Made by a program: the position numbers and the translations under genes. A stretch of DNA of 64,000 nucleotides from Megascapheus bottae (taxonomy: Eukaryota; Chordata; Mammalia; Rodentia; Geomyidae). Location: the NCBI GenBank assembly GCA_024803745.1, contig JANJXV010000013.1, forward strand, positions 29,740,001 to 29,804,000, written 5' to 3'. This document shows, in pieces, positions 11,593 to 24,189 of this stretch. Numbering within the stretch: position 1 is the first letter of the stretch; each line of letters starts with the position of its first letter. The notes beneath the pieces are model-generated. The model was not told the DNA's origin. It ran no database searches and saw nothing but the letters and a program-made list of their open reading frames with translations.

Positions 11593-13490
11593 CTTGAAAT
11601 TTATTGTTACATTTCTGTTTTTTTTTTCAATTGCAAGATGTGAGAAGCCTAGGAAGCTTATAGAAGTGCTCATCCAATAGTGCTTTCCTTGGCTTCCTGT
11701 GTCAAGAGTTTATATTCAGTACACTGCATTAGCTTTGCCATTAGTGAGCCTAACTGCCTTGAGCAGCAAGCATACACCGGGAACGTGCTTCTACATCCTA
11801 AGAATTCTGTCTTGTCTGTTCCCTGTGTTTGTACACGAAGTCCTGCTTGAAGAATAGTGGAACACATCAGAAATGATTAAGATCTATATCAAGATTCATT
11901 CTTGAGCATGACAGTACATTTCCAGAAAGTCAACAGACATGAATTCATATCTAATGTGATGTGTCATTGTTTATTTTTTGATGCTGATATTATTTTCTCC
12001 AAGCAATATGAAGTCAGTAAACTATAAGAAAGAAAGCACTGGTCCTCCTTTAGCTTTTAACTGTACTTAAAATGTGGCTAATCAGTAAGTTAATTGTGTG
12101 GCAAGACAGAGGCCATTAATGAATGGAATTTTTTGTGCACATTTCTGACAAAAGAAAAATCAAATACTGTTTGACTTGTGACAAACTCACTGGTTTGGCT
12201 TGATTTTACAAGCTAAACGTCAAAAGTTTGGAGATGAAAGGTTCCCTACATGAGGAGAGTTTTCTTTCTGCAATTCCTTTCAAATGTGTGGCACATTTCT
12301 AGGTTGTTTTGTTGTTGATTTTGGTTTTTTTTTGGCAGGCTCACCTTAGGGAACTTGTACTTAAGACCCAAACTGGATAATTGCACCCATTATATCCAGG
12401 AAGTAAATTATATTAGCTACCCAAACAAGAAAACATCAGTGAAAAGATTTTCTTTTCACTTTCTGTAAAGACCTCAGGCAATAGAAATGACAGTATTGTT
12501 ATTTTAATGAGTGTGGCTTAGGGTAGTCCTTTCTTCCTAGCATTTCCATTAGCACAGAGCTTTTCTTTTACAGAGGTCACTACTAAAAGGAACACTCTGG
12601 ATCCAAATCCAGTATCTAGGGATTCTACTGAGCAGAATTGGCTGGAGGAAAATGAATTAGAGTGTCATAGGGTGTTGGGTATTCGCACCTACTGAGCCAA
12701 GGAGTTAAATGTGGAGCCATGCTGCTTTTAAAGCCAAACACAAAACCAAGCTTTTCTTTGGTGTCACACTTCTTAAAATTTTGTTCATTTGATGAGTATA
12801 TGTTGTAAATTATTTGGGTGTCTAAGTAAGTGAATGCTTATGCAAACACTGGTCTATATATTCCAGCTTAATTGAACATGAATGTTTCATAACTATGAAT
12901 AGAGAGATGTAAGTATATATGTATATGTATATCTATATGTAGATTTTCATCATCATTGTGTTCAAGCTGTTTGCCTTATAGAAATTAAAAAAAAAAGAGA
13001 GAGAGAAATAGAAAGAGATTTGTTCACATGTCCTTTTAGAGGAAACTCATCTTACCTTCCTTTAATTCTAACAGGACAGGATTCTGGTTCATACTATATC
13101 CCTATAATTCATTGTATCCACTCATGGCCTACAGTGGAATGACTTTGATTTGGGCTTTTGTATACTTGCCCTTAACTCTTTTTTTTTTCCCTATCTTGCA
13201 GAAAAGAAAACTACTTTGCTTATTGTTAATCTCCTCTATTTGTGTCTCATGAACTTACTGATTGAAATGTGGAGCAATAAATATATATGTTTGGATAACT
13301 TTGTATTTGCATCTCTGCTATAATTGGTTCCCTGTCTCAACTAAATATAGAATTTTAGACTTCTGCCACATGACATACATATTGATACAAAAACAATTAA
13401 AAGCAGAACATCAATTCTCTCAGACTAAAATGATATATTTTATATATACATGATTTCCTAAAACATTTTGCTTTTCAATTCCAAAGAAAA
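11593..13490. other. Intergenic stretch, mostly unique
   Basis: No gene recognised. Small low-complexity pieces lie near 12910-12945 (TATATG units) and 12985-13008 (A-run then GA units). The sequence around 12180-12760 has more even composition and no repeat signature. Confidence 0.5.
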
Positions 13491-13491
13491 G

Positions 13492-13552
13492 CAAGTAAGA
13501 AAGGAAGAACTGGAAGAAGAGAGTGAGGGAGAGAAGAGGGAGAGAAGAAATG
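13492..13552 (+). repeat. GA-rich polypurine low-complexity tract
   Basis: About 60 bases are nearly all A and G, with GGAAGA and GAGAGA units. Confidence 0.7.
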
Positions 13553-13671
13553 TTCACTATACAAGTTAAATAATCAAGATAGACTCCATCTATGCCTATG
13601 CAAAAAGAGAGACTGAACTCAACTGAGTTACAAACTTCATGTAGCCATAGTCATCAAACACAAAACTTAGA

Positions 13672-14158
13672 ATTAAAAATCATATTAAGTGAAGTAAACC
13701 AGACTCAAAGGTATGTAGGCTCAACGGTTTCCCTCATTTATCATAATCAGTAGAAACCTTGGGCTTTCCTAGCAGAGATTTACAATAGAATAAAACCTTG
13801 ATACAGAAGGCCATATAGTATGATGCTAAATGAAAGAATCTCCAGGATATAGAAACAAAAGCCATATAATGAGTAATTATTGTCCTTAATGTACAATGTT
13901 ATCTCTCATCTCTTTTGTTGTCCCTTAGCTATTTCATATTGTTACAATATTTCACTTTGTTATCTGAAATACTGTATATATGCGTATTTGGTTATTTGAA
14001 ATTGGATAGGGAAGGGGGAAAAACCAGATGAGGGGTGGTGGTGGGGGAGGGAAATGGGGACCAAGACATGAGAAAGGGTCTCAATGTATGTGAAGTAATG
14101 CTATCTGGTGAATATAATGTAATTCTTCTATCAATTACAATAAAAATATATGGAAAAA
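13672..14158 (+). mobile_element. 5'-truncated LINE-1: ORF2 tail and complete 3' UTR
   Basis: It begins within the last codons of ORF2 (the region that reads LSEVSHTQRN-like in better copies) and includes the cagtagaaaccttgggctttcctagcagag block. The rest is the 3' UTR, the G-rich polypurine tract near 14010-14060, and the caataaaaatatatgg terminus. No protein can be made from it. Confidence 0.88.
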
Positions 14159-14189
14159 ATAATATGTACTATATAGATAGGTGGATTTC

Positions 14190-14660
14190 TCTAAGTATTG
14201 TAGCAATTTCTGAGTATGTATACTTACTGGTACAATATTATTTGCAATATTTCTTGGTATTTCTTCAAGATTTTCCTGTTTCTAATGAATTCTAGTGCTG
14301 TGATTTTACATATAATTACACACATACTTATAAAATATTCACATGTTCAACTACAATGGACACTACTAAATAGTTTCCAAAGTGGTTGTACTTTGTATTG
14401 TCAGTCAAATATGAATATGTTTTAACTTTTCAAAAGTTACTATCTAGCTATGATAGATTATCATTATTGATTATTGTTATGTGTCTATTATGTGCACTGT
14501 GATTTCAATTTGTATTTCTGTGATTCCTACTGGCAAATTTCTCATAATTATTTGTAAAGAGTCTGTTAAAATATCATAATCATAATTTGCTTTTATTAAT
14601 TATAACATTTTATGTAAAATCCTTTGATGAACAACTTTGCTACAAAATGCAATCAACTGG
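14190..14660 (-). mobile_element. Old antisense L1M-like fragment
   Basis: The + strand resembles the complement of L1 ORF2, with the tagtttccaaagtggttgtac and gatttcaatttgtatttctgtgat segments found in L1 3' ORF2 antisense sequence. It is strongly diverged and carries no intact frame. Confidence 0.55.
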
Positions 14661-14684
14661 CCTGTGATTTGCCTTTCTTTATTT

Positions 14685-14812
14685 AATTTATTTATTGTAT
14701 AGATAATCTCACTGTGTATCACAGTTTGGCCTCTGGTTCATCTCAAAATCCCCTTGCTTCAGTTTCCCAAATTCCGGGATTACAGATGAGAATCATGTTC
14801 AAATTTCTTTTA
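14685..14812 (-). repeat. Old B1 SINE
   Basis: The antisense B1 order is visible: tagataatctcactgtgtatcac, cagtttggcctctggttcatc, ttcccaaattccgggattacag. Confidence 0.7.
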
Positions 14813-16960
14813 TTTTTAAGTGGCATTTTAGAAACGGAATGAAATGTTTACATAATCCTGTTTGCTATATTTATTCTTCTGCTAGTAGCCTTTTAAATCC
14901 TTATAACATTTTTATCTACATCAAAATAAAGATATTCTCTCTTGTATTGAAATGTAATCCATCTCTGGTTTTTATTACAAAATTGTATTAATTTTCTGTG
15001 ACTGTTGTAACAACCAGTAATTTAGTAACAATACAAACTTACTAACTTAGTAACTTAAAACTTGACTGGCATTATGAGACTCATGAATTTATCAGCAGGC
15101 CTAGATTATAAACTGTTATCAACTAAGGGAAAATCTGTCTTCTTTTCTTTCCTAGCACCTAAAATGTGTCTTCATTCATTACCCTTCTATCTTCAAAACT
15201 AACAAAGATCAGTTGAATTCGTATATTACATTAGTTTGACTAATAGTAATGGGATATGGCTTCAATGAAATTCAGTTTTCTGCCTACCATGGGTGTACAG
15301 TAATTAACAGTAATTAACAGGTGTTTGATTATTTTAATGGCACCACATTAACAACTATACCATAGTCTTCTTCACGTTCATAATCTCTCTTTGTTGCTCA
15401 AACATGCAATGAATTTTATTTTCTACATTGATCTTATTTTCAATACATTTATAATTCTTATAGCTTTTCTTCACGTAGCCACAATCTCTGTTTCTGAGAC
15501 ACTCACAGCTTAATACTGTATGCTTTTACCTTAAGAAGTGTAAGAATGGGCGAAAAAAGAGATGTGTAAAAATGATTATATTTCATATCTAGGCATGTGA
15601 AAAGCCAGTTGGTTTTCCTGTCTTGAAAACAAAAGACAGCTGTATTAGTTTTCTCCTTCACAGATAATTCCTGGATTCTCAGCCTGCATTTCAACCTAAA
15701 TCAACAATTATGCCTCTGAGAAAAGCACTCTTAGAAAGTCATCTGATTTCTGTGGGTACATCCTTCTCTTGAACCTTAGTTGTTTTGATTTCAGCTTAGT
15801 AATTTAGAGAGTCTCTGAGGCTTTGAAATGAAGAGTTTTGTATTTGTCTGAACTCATGGTTGTTCCTTGTCTGCTGTTCATTTTATGTAGAAATGTATAT
15901 TGATGAACTTTATTATTGTTTATGTCACTGTATTGAAAAAAGACTTTCACTGTTTTAAAGTTTCTCATAACACTTTTTTTTTTACTTCCCAGATAAAGCT
16001 ATTTGCTTAGTACTTAATTTTAATAGACTTTATTCTTACAATTTTGTTTCATCCACATTCACTGGTCGTTGTCATTTACCATTAAAACTTTAAAATTTGA
16101 TCTGTAATTTTTGAGTTTATATCCAATGTTAATATCCACATTTATCAATTTAGGTATAAGCCCTATTGAAGTATATTCTAAAACATTAAGAAAGAATGAT
16201 AGAATATCTTACATTTAATTTCAAGATCAAATGAAGCAATAAATGGGAGGTTCAGTTGCTAAAGGAATCTTAAAATAAAACAACCAAGATAATATGACAT
16301 TACACAAAAATAGAAATGCAAGAAACACTACATTAATTGACATGAGAAAATTAGTCTAACCACATTAAATCTATGTAGGGCTTGAACAGATGTTTGGAAA
16401 TAGAAGGTTTTGAAACCAAATATGCTTCTTCTAAAGGAGTTTTCTCAGGGTGCTGTTTGTTGGTTTGTGTGTTTCTATCATATACCATTCCTCATGATTT
16501 AAGAGAGTGTCTATCTGAGTTTTAAGACATTTTAGATGAATGACTAAGAAGAATGACTTCTTTTCTGCCATTGCAATAAGAATTCATATATATATATACA
16601 TATATGTATATATAATTGAAAATATACTAAAAAAGGATTTTGACTGGGGTATAGATACTATCTTATGAGGAACAGAGCATTTTGACAGGAAACAAAACAA
16701 TATAGCTACAAAAATATGCACACACAGACACAGAAATGCATTATATATAACAAATATTCAGAAGACATCAGATTAGGTTACTTTACTTTTGTTTACAGTT
16801 AGAGCTGAGTAAAATTCATCAATGCATACAGCCAATATCATTTTGCAATTTAAACATGTAAATTCTAATCACAGTTCCTAGAGTAGATAGTGAAAATATT
16901 TTGATTTGACCCTGTGAGTCTCTCTCCCTCTTCCTCGTTTTCTCTCCATTTCCCTCTCCT
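14813..16960. other. Intergenic stretch with ancient-repeat traces
   Basis: The segment around 14985-15060 (tctgtgactgttgtaacaacc, then taacttaaaac) resembles an old mammalian interspersed repeat that I cannot assign to a family. A (TA)n-rich tract lies near 16583-16615. No gene recognised. Confidence 0.45.
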
Positions 16961-16963
16961 GCT

Positions 16964-16966
<3 letters not shown>

Positions 16967-17039
<73 letters not shown>

Positions 17040-17056
17040 TCACACACACACACACA
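16967..17056 (+). repeat. Compound (TC)n(AC)n microsatellite
   Basis: About 25 CT units (to 17016) are followed by CA units to about 17055 with one interruption. The Ser-Leu, His-Thr, Arg-Glu and Val-Cys frames here are repeat artefacts. Confidence 0.97.
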
Positions 17057-17201
17057 AAGTTTGCTTTTCTCTTTCTTTTTAGTGCAGAAGATACACATGA
17101 ATGATTTTCTCAGATTTGGCTTTGATAAATTTAGATAAGAATTTAGTTTCAGTGTTAATTGTAATTGTGGTAGATTTTTCAAAAATGCTCATCTTTATTC
17201 A

Positions 17202-17398
17202 TTTTTTTTTTGCCAGTCCTGGGCTTGACCTCAGGGTCTGAGCACTGTCCTTTGGCTTTCTCAAAGCTATAGAGCCCTACCACTTGAACCTAAGCACCAT
17301 TTCCAGGTTTTTTCTATGTATGTGGTACCGAGGAATTGAACCTGGGTCTTCATGCATGCTAGGCAAGCACTCTACCACTAGGCCAAACTCCCAGCCCC
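17202..17398 (-). repeat. IDL-Geo dimeric SINE
   Basis: The antisense dimer has a T-run (A-tail) at 17202-17211, a Geo monomer, then an IDL monomer ending aggccaaactcccagcc. Flanks attcattttt and catccattttt suggest an imperfect target-site duplication. Confidence 0.9.
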
Positions 17399-17409
17399 CC
17401 CTTCATCCA

Positions 17410-17560
17410 TTTTTAAGCCTGACAAACTTTGTTTTATGAAGCTGAAGAGAAAGAAAAATAGCCCCAAGACTACAATATCCTAAGATTGCGTTCACCTATA
17501 ACCTAGGAGAAATTTTTGATCAATAAACCTTCTGCTCTGTCTGTAAAAAAAAAAAAAAAT
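17410..17560 (+). other. Possible processed 3' end (AATAAA plus A15)
   Basis: An aataaa hexamer at about 17521 is followed about 18 bases later by a run of about 15 A. The preceding 100 bases are not a SINE or L1 that I recognise. This fits the 3' tail of a retrocopied transcript or an unrecognised retroelement. Confidence 0.3.
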
Positions 17561-17892
17561 TCCCAGTTCATATCATGTGCTGCCTTATCTGTAAATTTGT
17601 GATTTTCATCCCAATATGGCCACTAAGCCTCCCCCTCTTTCAGTGCCCCCCATATGGAACACTCAATATAAAAGTGTTGCTCATTCCTTCCTGATGAAAA
17701 TAGTCATTGATGGTAGAACACAACCACAAATGATAATATGCTAAAGGCTATATTTGATATTCAGACAGGGATTAATAAGACAGATTTTTAAGTCTTTAAA
17801 ATGCTTTCCTCAGGCAGTTTAGCATAGGGATAAAAAGTAATAAAAACTCCAAACTACTCAATGTTCTTTATCTTATACATAGATATACATTT

Positions 17893-18122
17893 TTTTGTGT
17901 GTGTGTTGTGAGGCTTGAAATCAAAGCCTGATTACAGTCCCTGAGCTTAAAGGCTCACACTCTACCACTTTGAGGCACAACTCCACTTCTGGTTTTCTGG
18001 TGATTAATGAAGATATGAGTCTCAGGACTTCCCTACCCAGGCAGATTTTGACCAATGATACTCAGATTTCAGACTCCTGAGTAGATAGGAGTACAGGCTT
18101 GAGCTACTAGTCCCCAGCTCAG
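17893..18122 (-). repeat. 7SL-Geo dimeric SINE
   Basis: On the minus strand a 7SL/B1-like left monomer is followed by the linker and a diverged Geo monomer with an ACA/A-rich tail. Diagnostic + strand parts are tgattaatgaagatatgagtctc and actcctgagtagataggag. Confidence 0.8.
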
Positions 18123-18509
18123 AATACTTTATATATTTCTTTTATATGTAACACATAAGCATTTTAGTCATACTTACTAGAAATAAATGAAATAAATAAC
18201 TTATTTGTCTTCCAGTGTCCTTGAATGATGTTTCAAATGATAGCTGTGGACATCGTTGCAAGTGGATCTTAGGATTCACTGTTGGAGCAGGTGCTTATTC
18301 CAGAGAGCCTGACAACTATACAGCTGACCGGATGTCTATCGGTTTCCATCATCTCGCCTTGCACCTTGGGGACTGTTGGTAAAGACAGTCCCTTGTAGTC
18401 ACACAATTTTTACCAAACAGGATTATAGAAATGATAAAAAGACTTGAGATCCAAACTAGAACATTTAATTCAATCTCTGAGAGATTTAAGCAAAATGATG
18501 GGTATGTGC

Positions 18510-18715
18510 TTGTGTGTTTGTGGCTAATCAGGAAGCTGAATTCAGATGATGTGGTTTGAAACCAGGCAAGAAACTCCAAGAAACTCTTATCTCTGGTGAA
18601 ACAGAAACAACAACAGCAAAAACAAACAAAACTAGCAGTGCTGTTGTGTGTCTAAGTGGTAGAGCATTAGTCCTAGCAGAAACATTCAGCCAGCAAGGCC
18701 AGGCTTAGAGAATGT
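18510..18715 (+). repeat. 7SL-Geo dimeric SINE, 5'-shortened and diverged
   Basis: The 7SL-like part (aatcaggaagctgaattcag) and aactcttatctctggtga linker lead to an expanded CAA-rich middle. A Geo monomer follows with tgtctaagtggtagagc. Confidence 0.7.
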
Positions 18716-19206
18716 AAAGAGAACAAAATCAAAGGTTTACATATACTGACTGGTCAATGTGGAGAAATAGCATGCATCTGTTTGCATCAAAGCAAAACCA
18801 TAATATGAGTGTAACTGTATTCTTCTATGTTGTGTGAGGTTACCCAGAGGAAAGTATGAGAACTTAGCAAATGAAAGGGAAAGCTGAGTGACAGATTTGG
18901 ACAACAGAGGCTTGTCTTGAATGCATTCTACAATGAGTGTAGTTTCTGCTTCACTTGTCCCACTCCTCTTTTCATCCATCTTCTACCTTAAATATATTTG
19001 TCCTTTCTTTCATCAACAAATAATTAAAAAAATATAATCAGCATACACTGAGTACACTTTGGGTGTTTCTTCTTGCTGTTTTGTTTGTTTCAGGTAGTTT
19101 CTTGCTATGTGGACCTGGCTGGCTGCAATGGCTGGCTGCAAATTCCTGATTTTCTTGTTGCCATCTCCCAAAGACTAGTATGACAGGCATGCAGCTATAT
19201 GCCTAG

Positions 19207-19407
19207 CACATTTTTTTGACAGTCCTGGGCCTTGAACTCAGGGCCTGAGCACTGTCCTTGGGCTTTCTCAAGGTTAGAGTTCTACTACTTGAACCACAGC
19301 ACCATTTCTGGCTTTTGTGGTACGGAGGAATTGAACCCGGGTCTTTGTGCATGCTAGGCAAGCGCTCTACCACTAGACCAAACTCCCAGCCCCCTTGAAC
19401 ATTTTTT
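19207..19407 (-). repeat. IDL-Geo dimeric SINE
   Basis: The antisense dimer runs from the T-run at 19211 to aactcccagcccc at 19394. Flanking acatttttt repeats fit a short target-site duplication. The copy is close to the consensus built from the others. Confidence 0.9.
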
Positions 19408-19614
19408 AACCCTGTGGAAATATATTTCATAGCATTTCCCATCTACACATTAGTTTGGTTTTCTTTGTTTGTCATTCTCTTGTCTCCTGCTTTACATTCA
19501 CAATAGATGGCAGGCAGAGCTGTAGATTGAGCAATAACTGAGGAAATATATTTTAGTATCTTTCCTTTCACATTTCTTCCTTCAAGGATTTCATAAAATA
19601 CCAACATAGATCTA

Positions 19615-20068
19615 GAGGGTAGATGATGGTTCATGCCTGTAATCCAGTTACTTAGGAGACTGACATCTGAGGATTGTGGTTTGAAGCCAGCTCAAGCAGG
19701 AAAGCTCATGAGACTTTTATCTCCAATTAAAACAAAAGAAAACTAAGGGCTGAAAGTATGGCCTAGTTTTAGTGTGCTTGCCTGGTATGCATGAAGCCCT
19801 GGATTTGATTCCCTGATACCACATATACAGAGAAAGCCAGAATGGGTGCTGTGGCTCAACTGTTAGAGCACTAGCCTTGAGAACAACCCAAGGACAGCAT
19901 TCAGGCCTGGAGTCCAAGTCCCAGGACTGGCAAGTAACAACAACAACAAAGCTGCAAGTAGAGCTATGGCTGAAGTGGCAGAGTGATACCTTAAGCACAA
20001 AAGGTTGAAGATAGTGTTCAGGTCCTGAGTTCCAACTCCAAGACTGAGACAAAAACAAACAAACAAAA
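19615..20068 (+). repeat. 7SL-Geo SINE split by a younger insertion
   Basis: The left 7SL monomer and its linker occupy 19615-19746 (cttttatctccaattaaaac). The Geo right monomer resumes at about 19950 (agctgcaagtagagctatggctg) and ends near 20047 with a CAAA tail. The intervening segment is a complete IDL-Geo copy. Confidence 0.85.
19747..19949 (+). repeat. IDL-Geo SINE nested in 7SL-Geo
   Basis: A complete dimer: IDL A box region tatggcctagttttag, B box gatttgattccc, then Geo with gctgtggctcaactgttagagc ending caggactggcaag and a CAA-rich tail. It interrupts the older SINE near the junction of its two monomers. Confidence 0.88.
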
Positions 20069-22267
20069 TAACTCCAATGTAGTACTTATTAAATTGGATC
20101 CATATCTGTGATTGACAGCTAGATAGCAATACATCACAGAGTATCTATAACTTGGAAGCACAGTTAGAAAAAAAAGGGAGTTAATTGTAGTATAAGCATA
20201 GTACACTCACTTTAAATGCTTGCAGCTACTTTTAGCTATGAAATATTTACAGATGAAGGTCTCTGACTCATTTTAAGTAGCAGTATGCACCAAGTGTGTT
20301 TTGAAAGACCTTCAGAGATTTAGAATTTATCTTCATAATCATTCAGAGATAAGGTACTACAAGTACATGCTGATATTGGCAAGAATGGTCATTTGTTCCA
20401 TAAGCATGACTGTTCAAAATCTGAGGGAAATTTTCTCATTGGGTGTAAGATTTGGGGAAATAATAGATAACAAGATCCGGATGTCCTAGGTAAGATTGGA
20501 ATGCCCATTAATGTGAATCTACAATGTCAATTGTTCAGAGGTAATTTCAAATCCTGTATTAAAAATTGTCTCTGCCATTTTTTCTCAGTCAATTTTTATG
20601 CTCTTTCTAGATCATGCTTATATTCAAATACTGTAAATGTTAGTAGTATTATTGCTTTGAAAACATTTACACATGTATGGAAATAAGTGTAAGTTGCATG
20701 TCTCTTTTCCCCCTTCTTATAGGCTAGCACCTGGGTGTGATGCTCAGGTTATAAAACAAATATGATAATCTAGTGGAATAACAAAGGTCACAGTGAAAAA
20801 TGGAAATTTGCTTATAAAGAAGAAAGTTAGCAATCATCTCTGGCCCAATATTTTAACAACATTTCACATTAGGTCACCACTGCTCCAGACCATGTCATAT
20901 TCTACTCACTTACTAGTGGTTGTTATCCATCAATTCTCCTCAAAAACTACAAACAAGGACAAACAGCCATTGTGATTGTCTTTAGCAGGACAGGAAAGTT
21001 ACATCAGCAGCAGGTTTTGAGTATAGTATGCTGAGTTGTGGCAGGGAATTGATGAGATCAATTTTATCCCCATTAAGTTTTTACTGATGGAAGGTATGAG
21101 TGCCCATAACTATGTTTCTGCAGGCCAAATAAAATTACTGCAAAGTAGGCTATAATAAATATTATAATAGCCATTTGGAATCTTGCAATCGTAGGCTAGT
21201 TCCCAAAGGGGACAGATGGACTGGTATAGTGTGGGCAGGCACAGAACTGCTCTCACTTTTATTCTAGCTGTAGGCTTTTCCTGCACTCTGGCCCCTGAAG
21301 TCAGGCTTAATGAGAACCTCACATTTACTTGCGAACAGCAGATCATACTTTGCATGAAGGTTTTAACAGTGCTGGTTTCCAATGCACACTCCTGCTTCAC
21401 AAATAACATGACAGGTCAAGGCCACAACTCTTTTCTGCTCTCACATAAGTGAGCAGGCAGAGTGAGTTTCCGCGATGACAATTCAGAAATCACTTGCTCT
21501 TTCTTATCACGGAGTTTCTGTCAGAGGTCAATGAGAAAGTCAATCTAGAGCTGGGAGGTGAAAAATTCTCTAGGATTCTATCAAATCTAGCAATCTCATC
21601 TCCAGTCACTGAGTTACATCAAAGGCTGCACCCGAAAAGCTTAAGAGCACTAGGGAGAAAGCTTCACAGATTCAAATTTTTATCTTTATATATAAATGTT
21701 ACAATTTTTGGAGGATTACACATATGCAGTGATACAGCTAATTACTCACACTGATTTGTACCTTCTAAACTACTAACTATCCTTCCTAAACAAACTGCTC
21801 TTAACAGATGGAGTGCTCCAATGATTACTAAAAATAATGACCCCTCTGTGCACACACTTGGCATACAGTAATTAAGTGAACATCTCAGCCTGGTAGGACC
21901 TTGTCCTAATTGTCAGTTAATCCGAATTCTTATCTTTTACATACAATAATGTGTTGCCCTCTTTTAATTTCGCTTGCTCCTATGTTTATTTCTTCCTGAT
22001 ACTGTTAACCATTCCATTGTCAATGTTGAATGATTTAGGTTTTGTTGCTTTTTTTTTTTTTCCTACTGTTGCTGCTGTTACCCAGGAAAGGGATATAGAA
22101 TAAATAAGGTTTAGGGGTGAGAAATCAGAACTATTTCAAGGAAAATCGATCTTTTGCATAACTGTTCCTTCCTTTATTTTAAAACTCTTAGTTAAGCATC
22201 TACTGAAAGTCAGTAACAATTTGAGGTGGCATGAAGCTTCTTAAACTGTTGGATAATTGTGCCAAGA
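20069..22267. other. Intergenic stretch, mostly unique
   Basis: No recognisable gene, SINE or L1. Open frames at 21110-21754 overlap on both strands with no gene-like context. A T-rich run lies near 22050. Confidence 0.5.
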
Positions 22268-22495
22268 ATGATACATGCCAATGGCTCACGCCATTATCAT
22301 AGCTATACAGGGAGCTGAGACTCAAAGAAAGCTGATACCCAAAAAAGATAATTTGAACACAACACAAGCATTAAACTCCTCAAGAATCCATCTTCAAAAT
22401 AACCAGACAGAAGCAGAGTTTGGAGGTTTGTCTCAGGTGGTATCCCAACAAGTGAACGTTCTTAAATTCAAACCTTAAAAATCTCTGGAAAAAAT
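22268..22495 (+). repeat. Old diverged 7SL-Geo SINE
   Basis: The 7SL-like start (ccaatggctcacgccattatc, then agggagctgagactc) is followed by a Geo-like half with tttgtctcaggtggtatccc. It is more diverged than the other copies. Confidence 0.6.
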
Positions 22496-23071
22496 AGCAA
22501 AAATTCATGAACTCAACCCCAAGTTTACTTATTAGTATTTATCTTAAATTCACAAATTAGACAATTTTGAATTATCAAATTGTTATTGGTTATATGCTTT
22601 ATGAAAGATACAATACAAAGTGACATGAGGAATTAAACAGAAATTTAACTCAGGATCTTAGAAGTATAGACATAAATAAAAGACAGGCAAAGTAAATTAT
22701 TAGACAATAACCTAAATAATAAGTGTCAGCAAAGATGAGAGTGTACAATTCAAATAGTAATACGCTGTCAAGTATTAGATTTAGAGAAATAAGCCAAGGG
22801 TGGGGAAACAGAGCAAGAGTGTAAACAAGTGTATTGGTAAGATTAAATGAAGTACACTTGGAAAAAATGATAGGTCACTGATACCAAGAACATGATTGGA
22901 ATAGTTATATAGATATCTTTCAGAGGCCTAGGGCACCTGACAAAGTATAGCTAGTTATTTTGTTAGGATAATTTAAAATGCTATTAGAGAATGATAATAG
23001 TTCCTGTAAGATGTGAAGAAAGAACCCACAACTGAAAAACGAGGAAAGATGATTAAGAAATCTACTTCACT

Positions 23072-23255
23072 TTGGCAGGCGTTTGGCCTAGTGGTAGAGT
23101 GCTTGCCTAGCATACATGAAGACTCGGGTTCCTCGGTTACACATACAGAGAAAAAGCTGAAAGTGGTGATGTAGATCAAGTGATAGAGATAGCCTTGAGA
23201 AAGCCCAAGGGCAAGTGCTCAGACCCTGAGCTCAAGCCCAGGACTGGCAAAAGAA
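23072..23255 (+). repeat. IDL-Geo dimeric SINE
   Basis: The IDL monomer has an intact A box (tttggcctagtggtagagtg) and a slightly damaged B box. A Geo monomer follows, ending caagcccaggactggcaaaag. Confidence 0.9.
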
Positions 23256-23630
23256 CAAATATACCTTAGATGCTTCTTGTGTTCTTAGTAGGCTGTGGTG
23301 TTTCTGGGGGAGTAAGATGGATTTATAAAAATGAGTTGGGATTATTCCCTCTGGGTTTATGTTTACTGTTTAGAGAACCTTAGGAAGGGTTGTTAGTGAT
23401 TTGTTAGCACTCAGAGTGCAATCATTTAATCCTTTGAGTTTCATTCTGAAAAGGGCTTAATTAATAATTCAATCATTTTGCTCACTTTTGTAGACTTAGA
23501 TTTTCTAATTCTTTATTATTAAGTGTTAATAAGTTATGTATTCTTATGACTTTACCCATTCCTTGCATATTATCCAATTTGTTGGGTTATAATTATCTAT
23601 ATTTATCCAGAACAGATTTCATTTATGATT

Positions 23631-23868
23631 TTCCTTTTTGCCACTCCTGAGGCTTGAACTCTGGCCTTGGGCACTGTCCCTGAGCCTCTTTATGGTCAAG
23701 ACCAGCATTATATCACTTGAGCCACAATGCCACTTCTGGCTTTTTGGCCACTTCTGGCATTGGAGATAAGAGTTTTATGGACTTTCCTGCTGGGACTGAC
23801 TTTAAACCAAATCTGAGGTCTCCTGAGTAGCTAGGATTACAGGATTGAGCCACAGGTGCTGGCTTTTA
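23631..23868 (-). repeat. 7SL-Geo dimeric SINE
   Basis: The antisense dimer has the Geo monomer (ttgccactcctgaggcttgaac) first on the + strand, then a tggagataagagttttatgg linker and a 7SL-like monomer (gagtagctaggattacagg). A short duplication of a cacttctggc unit lies inside it. Confidence 0.85.
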
Positions 23869-23919
23869 ATGATATTTAAATCAGTGTATGCATTGCAATG
23901 TCTCTTTCTTTTGTGAATT

Positions 23920-24189
23920 TATTTATTTGAAAACTTTGTATTTGTTTTAGTGTTTCTGTGTGGCTCATTTACATTATTTTTGAAAGTTAATTTTAATTCT
24001 TTTCAATTGTCAATCTAGATTTTGTTTCACTTGTTTATCTAATTTTATTAATGCACCCCTCCTGCAAATGTTGAGATCAGTTTGCTCTTTTTTTCTAGTT
24101 CTTTGAGGTATCAAATTACGTTATTTTGAGATCTTTCTTTTTGCTTACTAGAGGTATTCATTACCTTAGAACCAATTTTTAGAAGCATT
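23920..24189 (-). mobile_element. Old antisense L1M-like host fragment, left part
   Basis: The + strand contains the typical antisense ORF2 stretch tctagttctttgaggtatc followed by gagatctttctttttgc. The matching continuation appears beyond 26079, so this old L1 was split by the younger L1 cluster. Confidence 0.55.

Noticed and set aside
16819..17182. Overlapping Arg-Glu, Cys-Val and Ser-Leu frames
   Set aside because: They are translations of the (TC)n(AC)n microsatellite on both strands.
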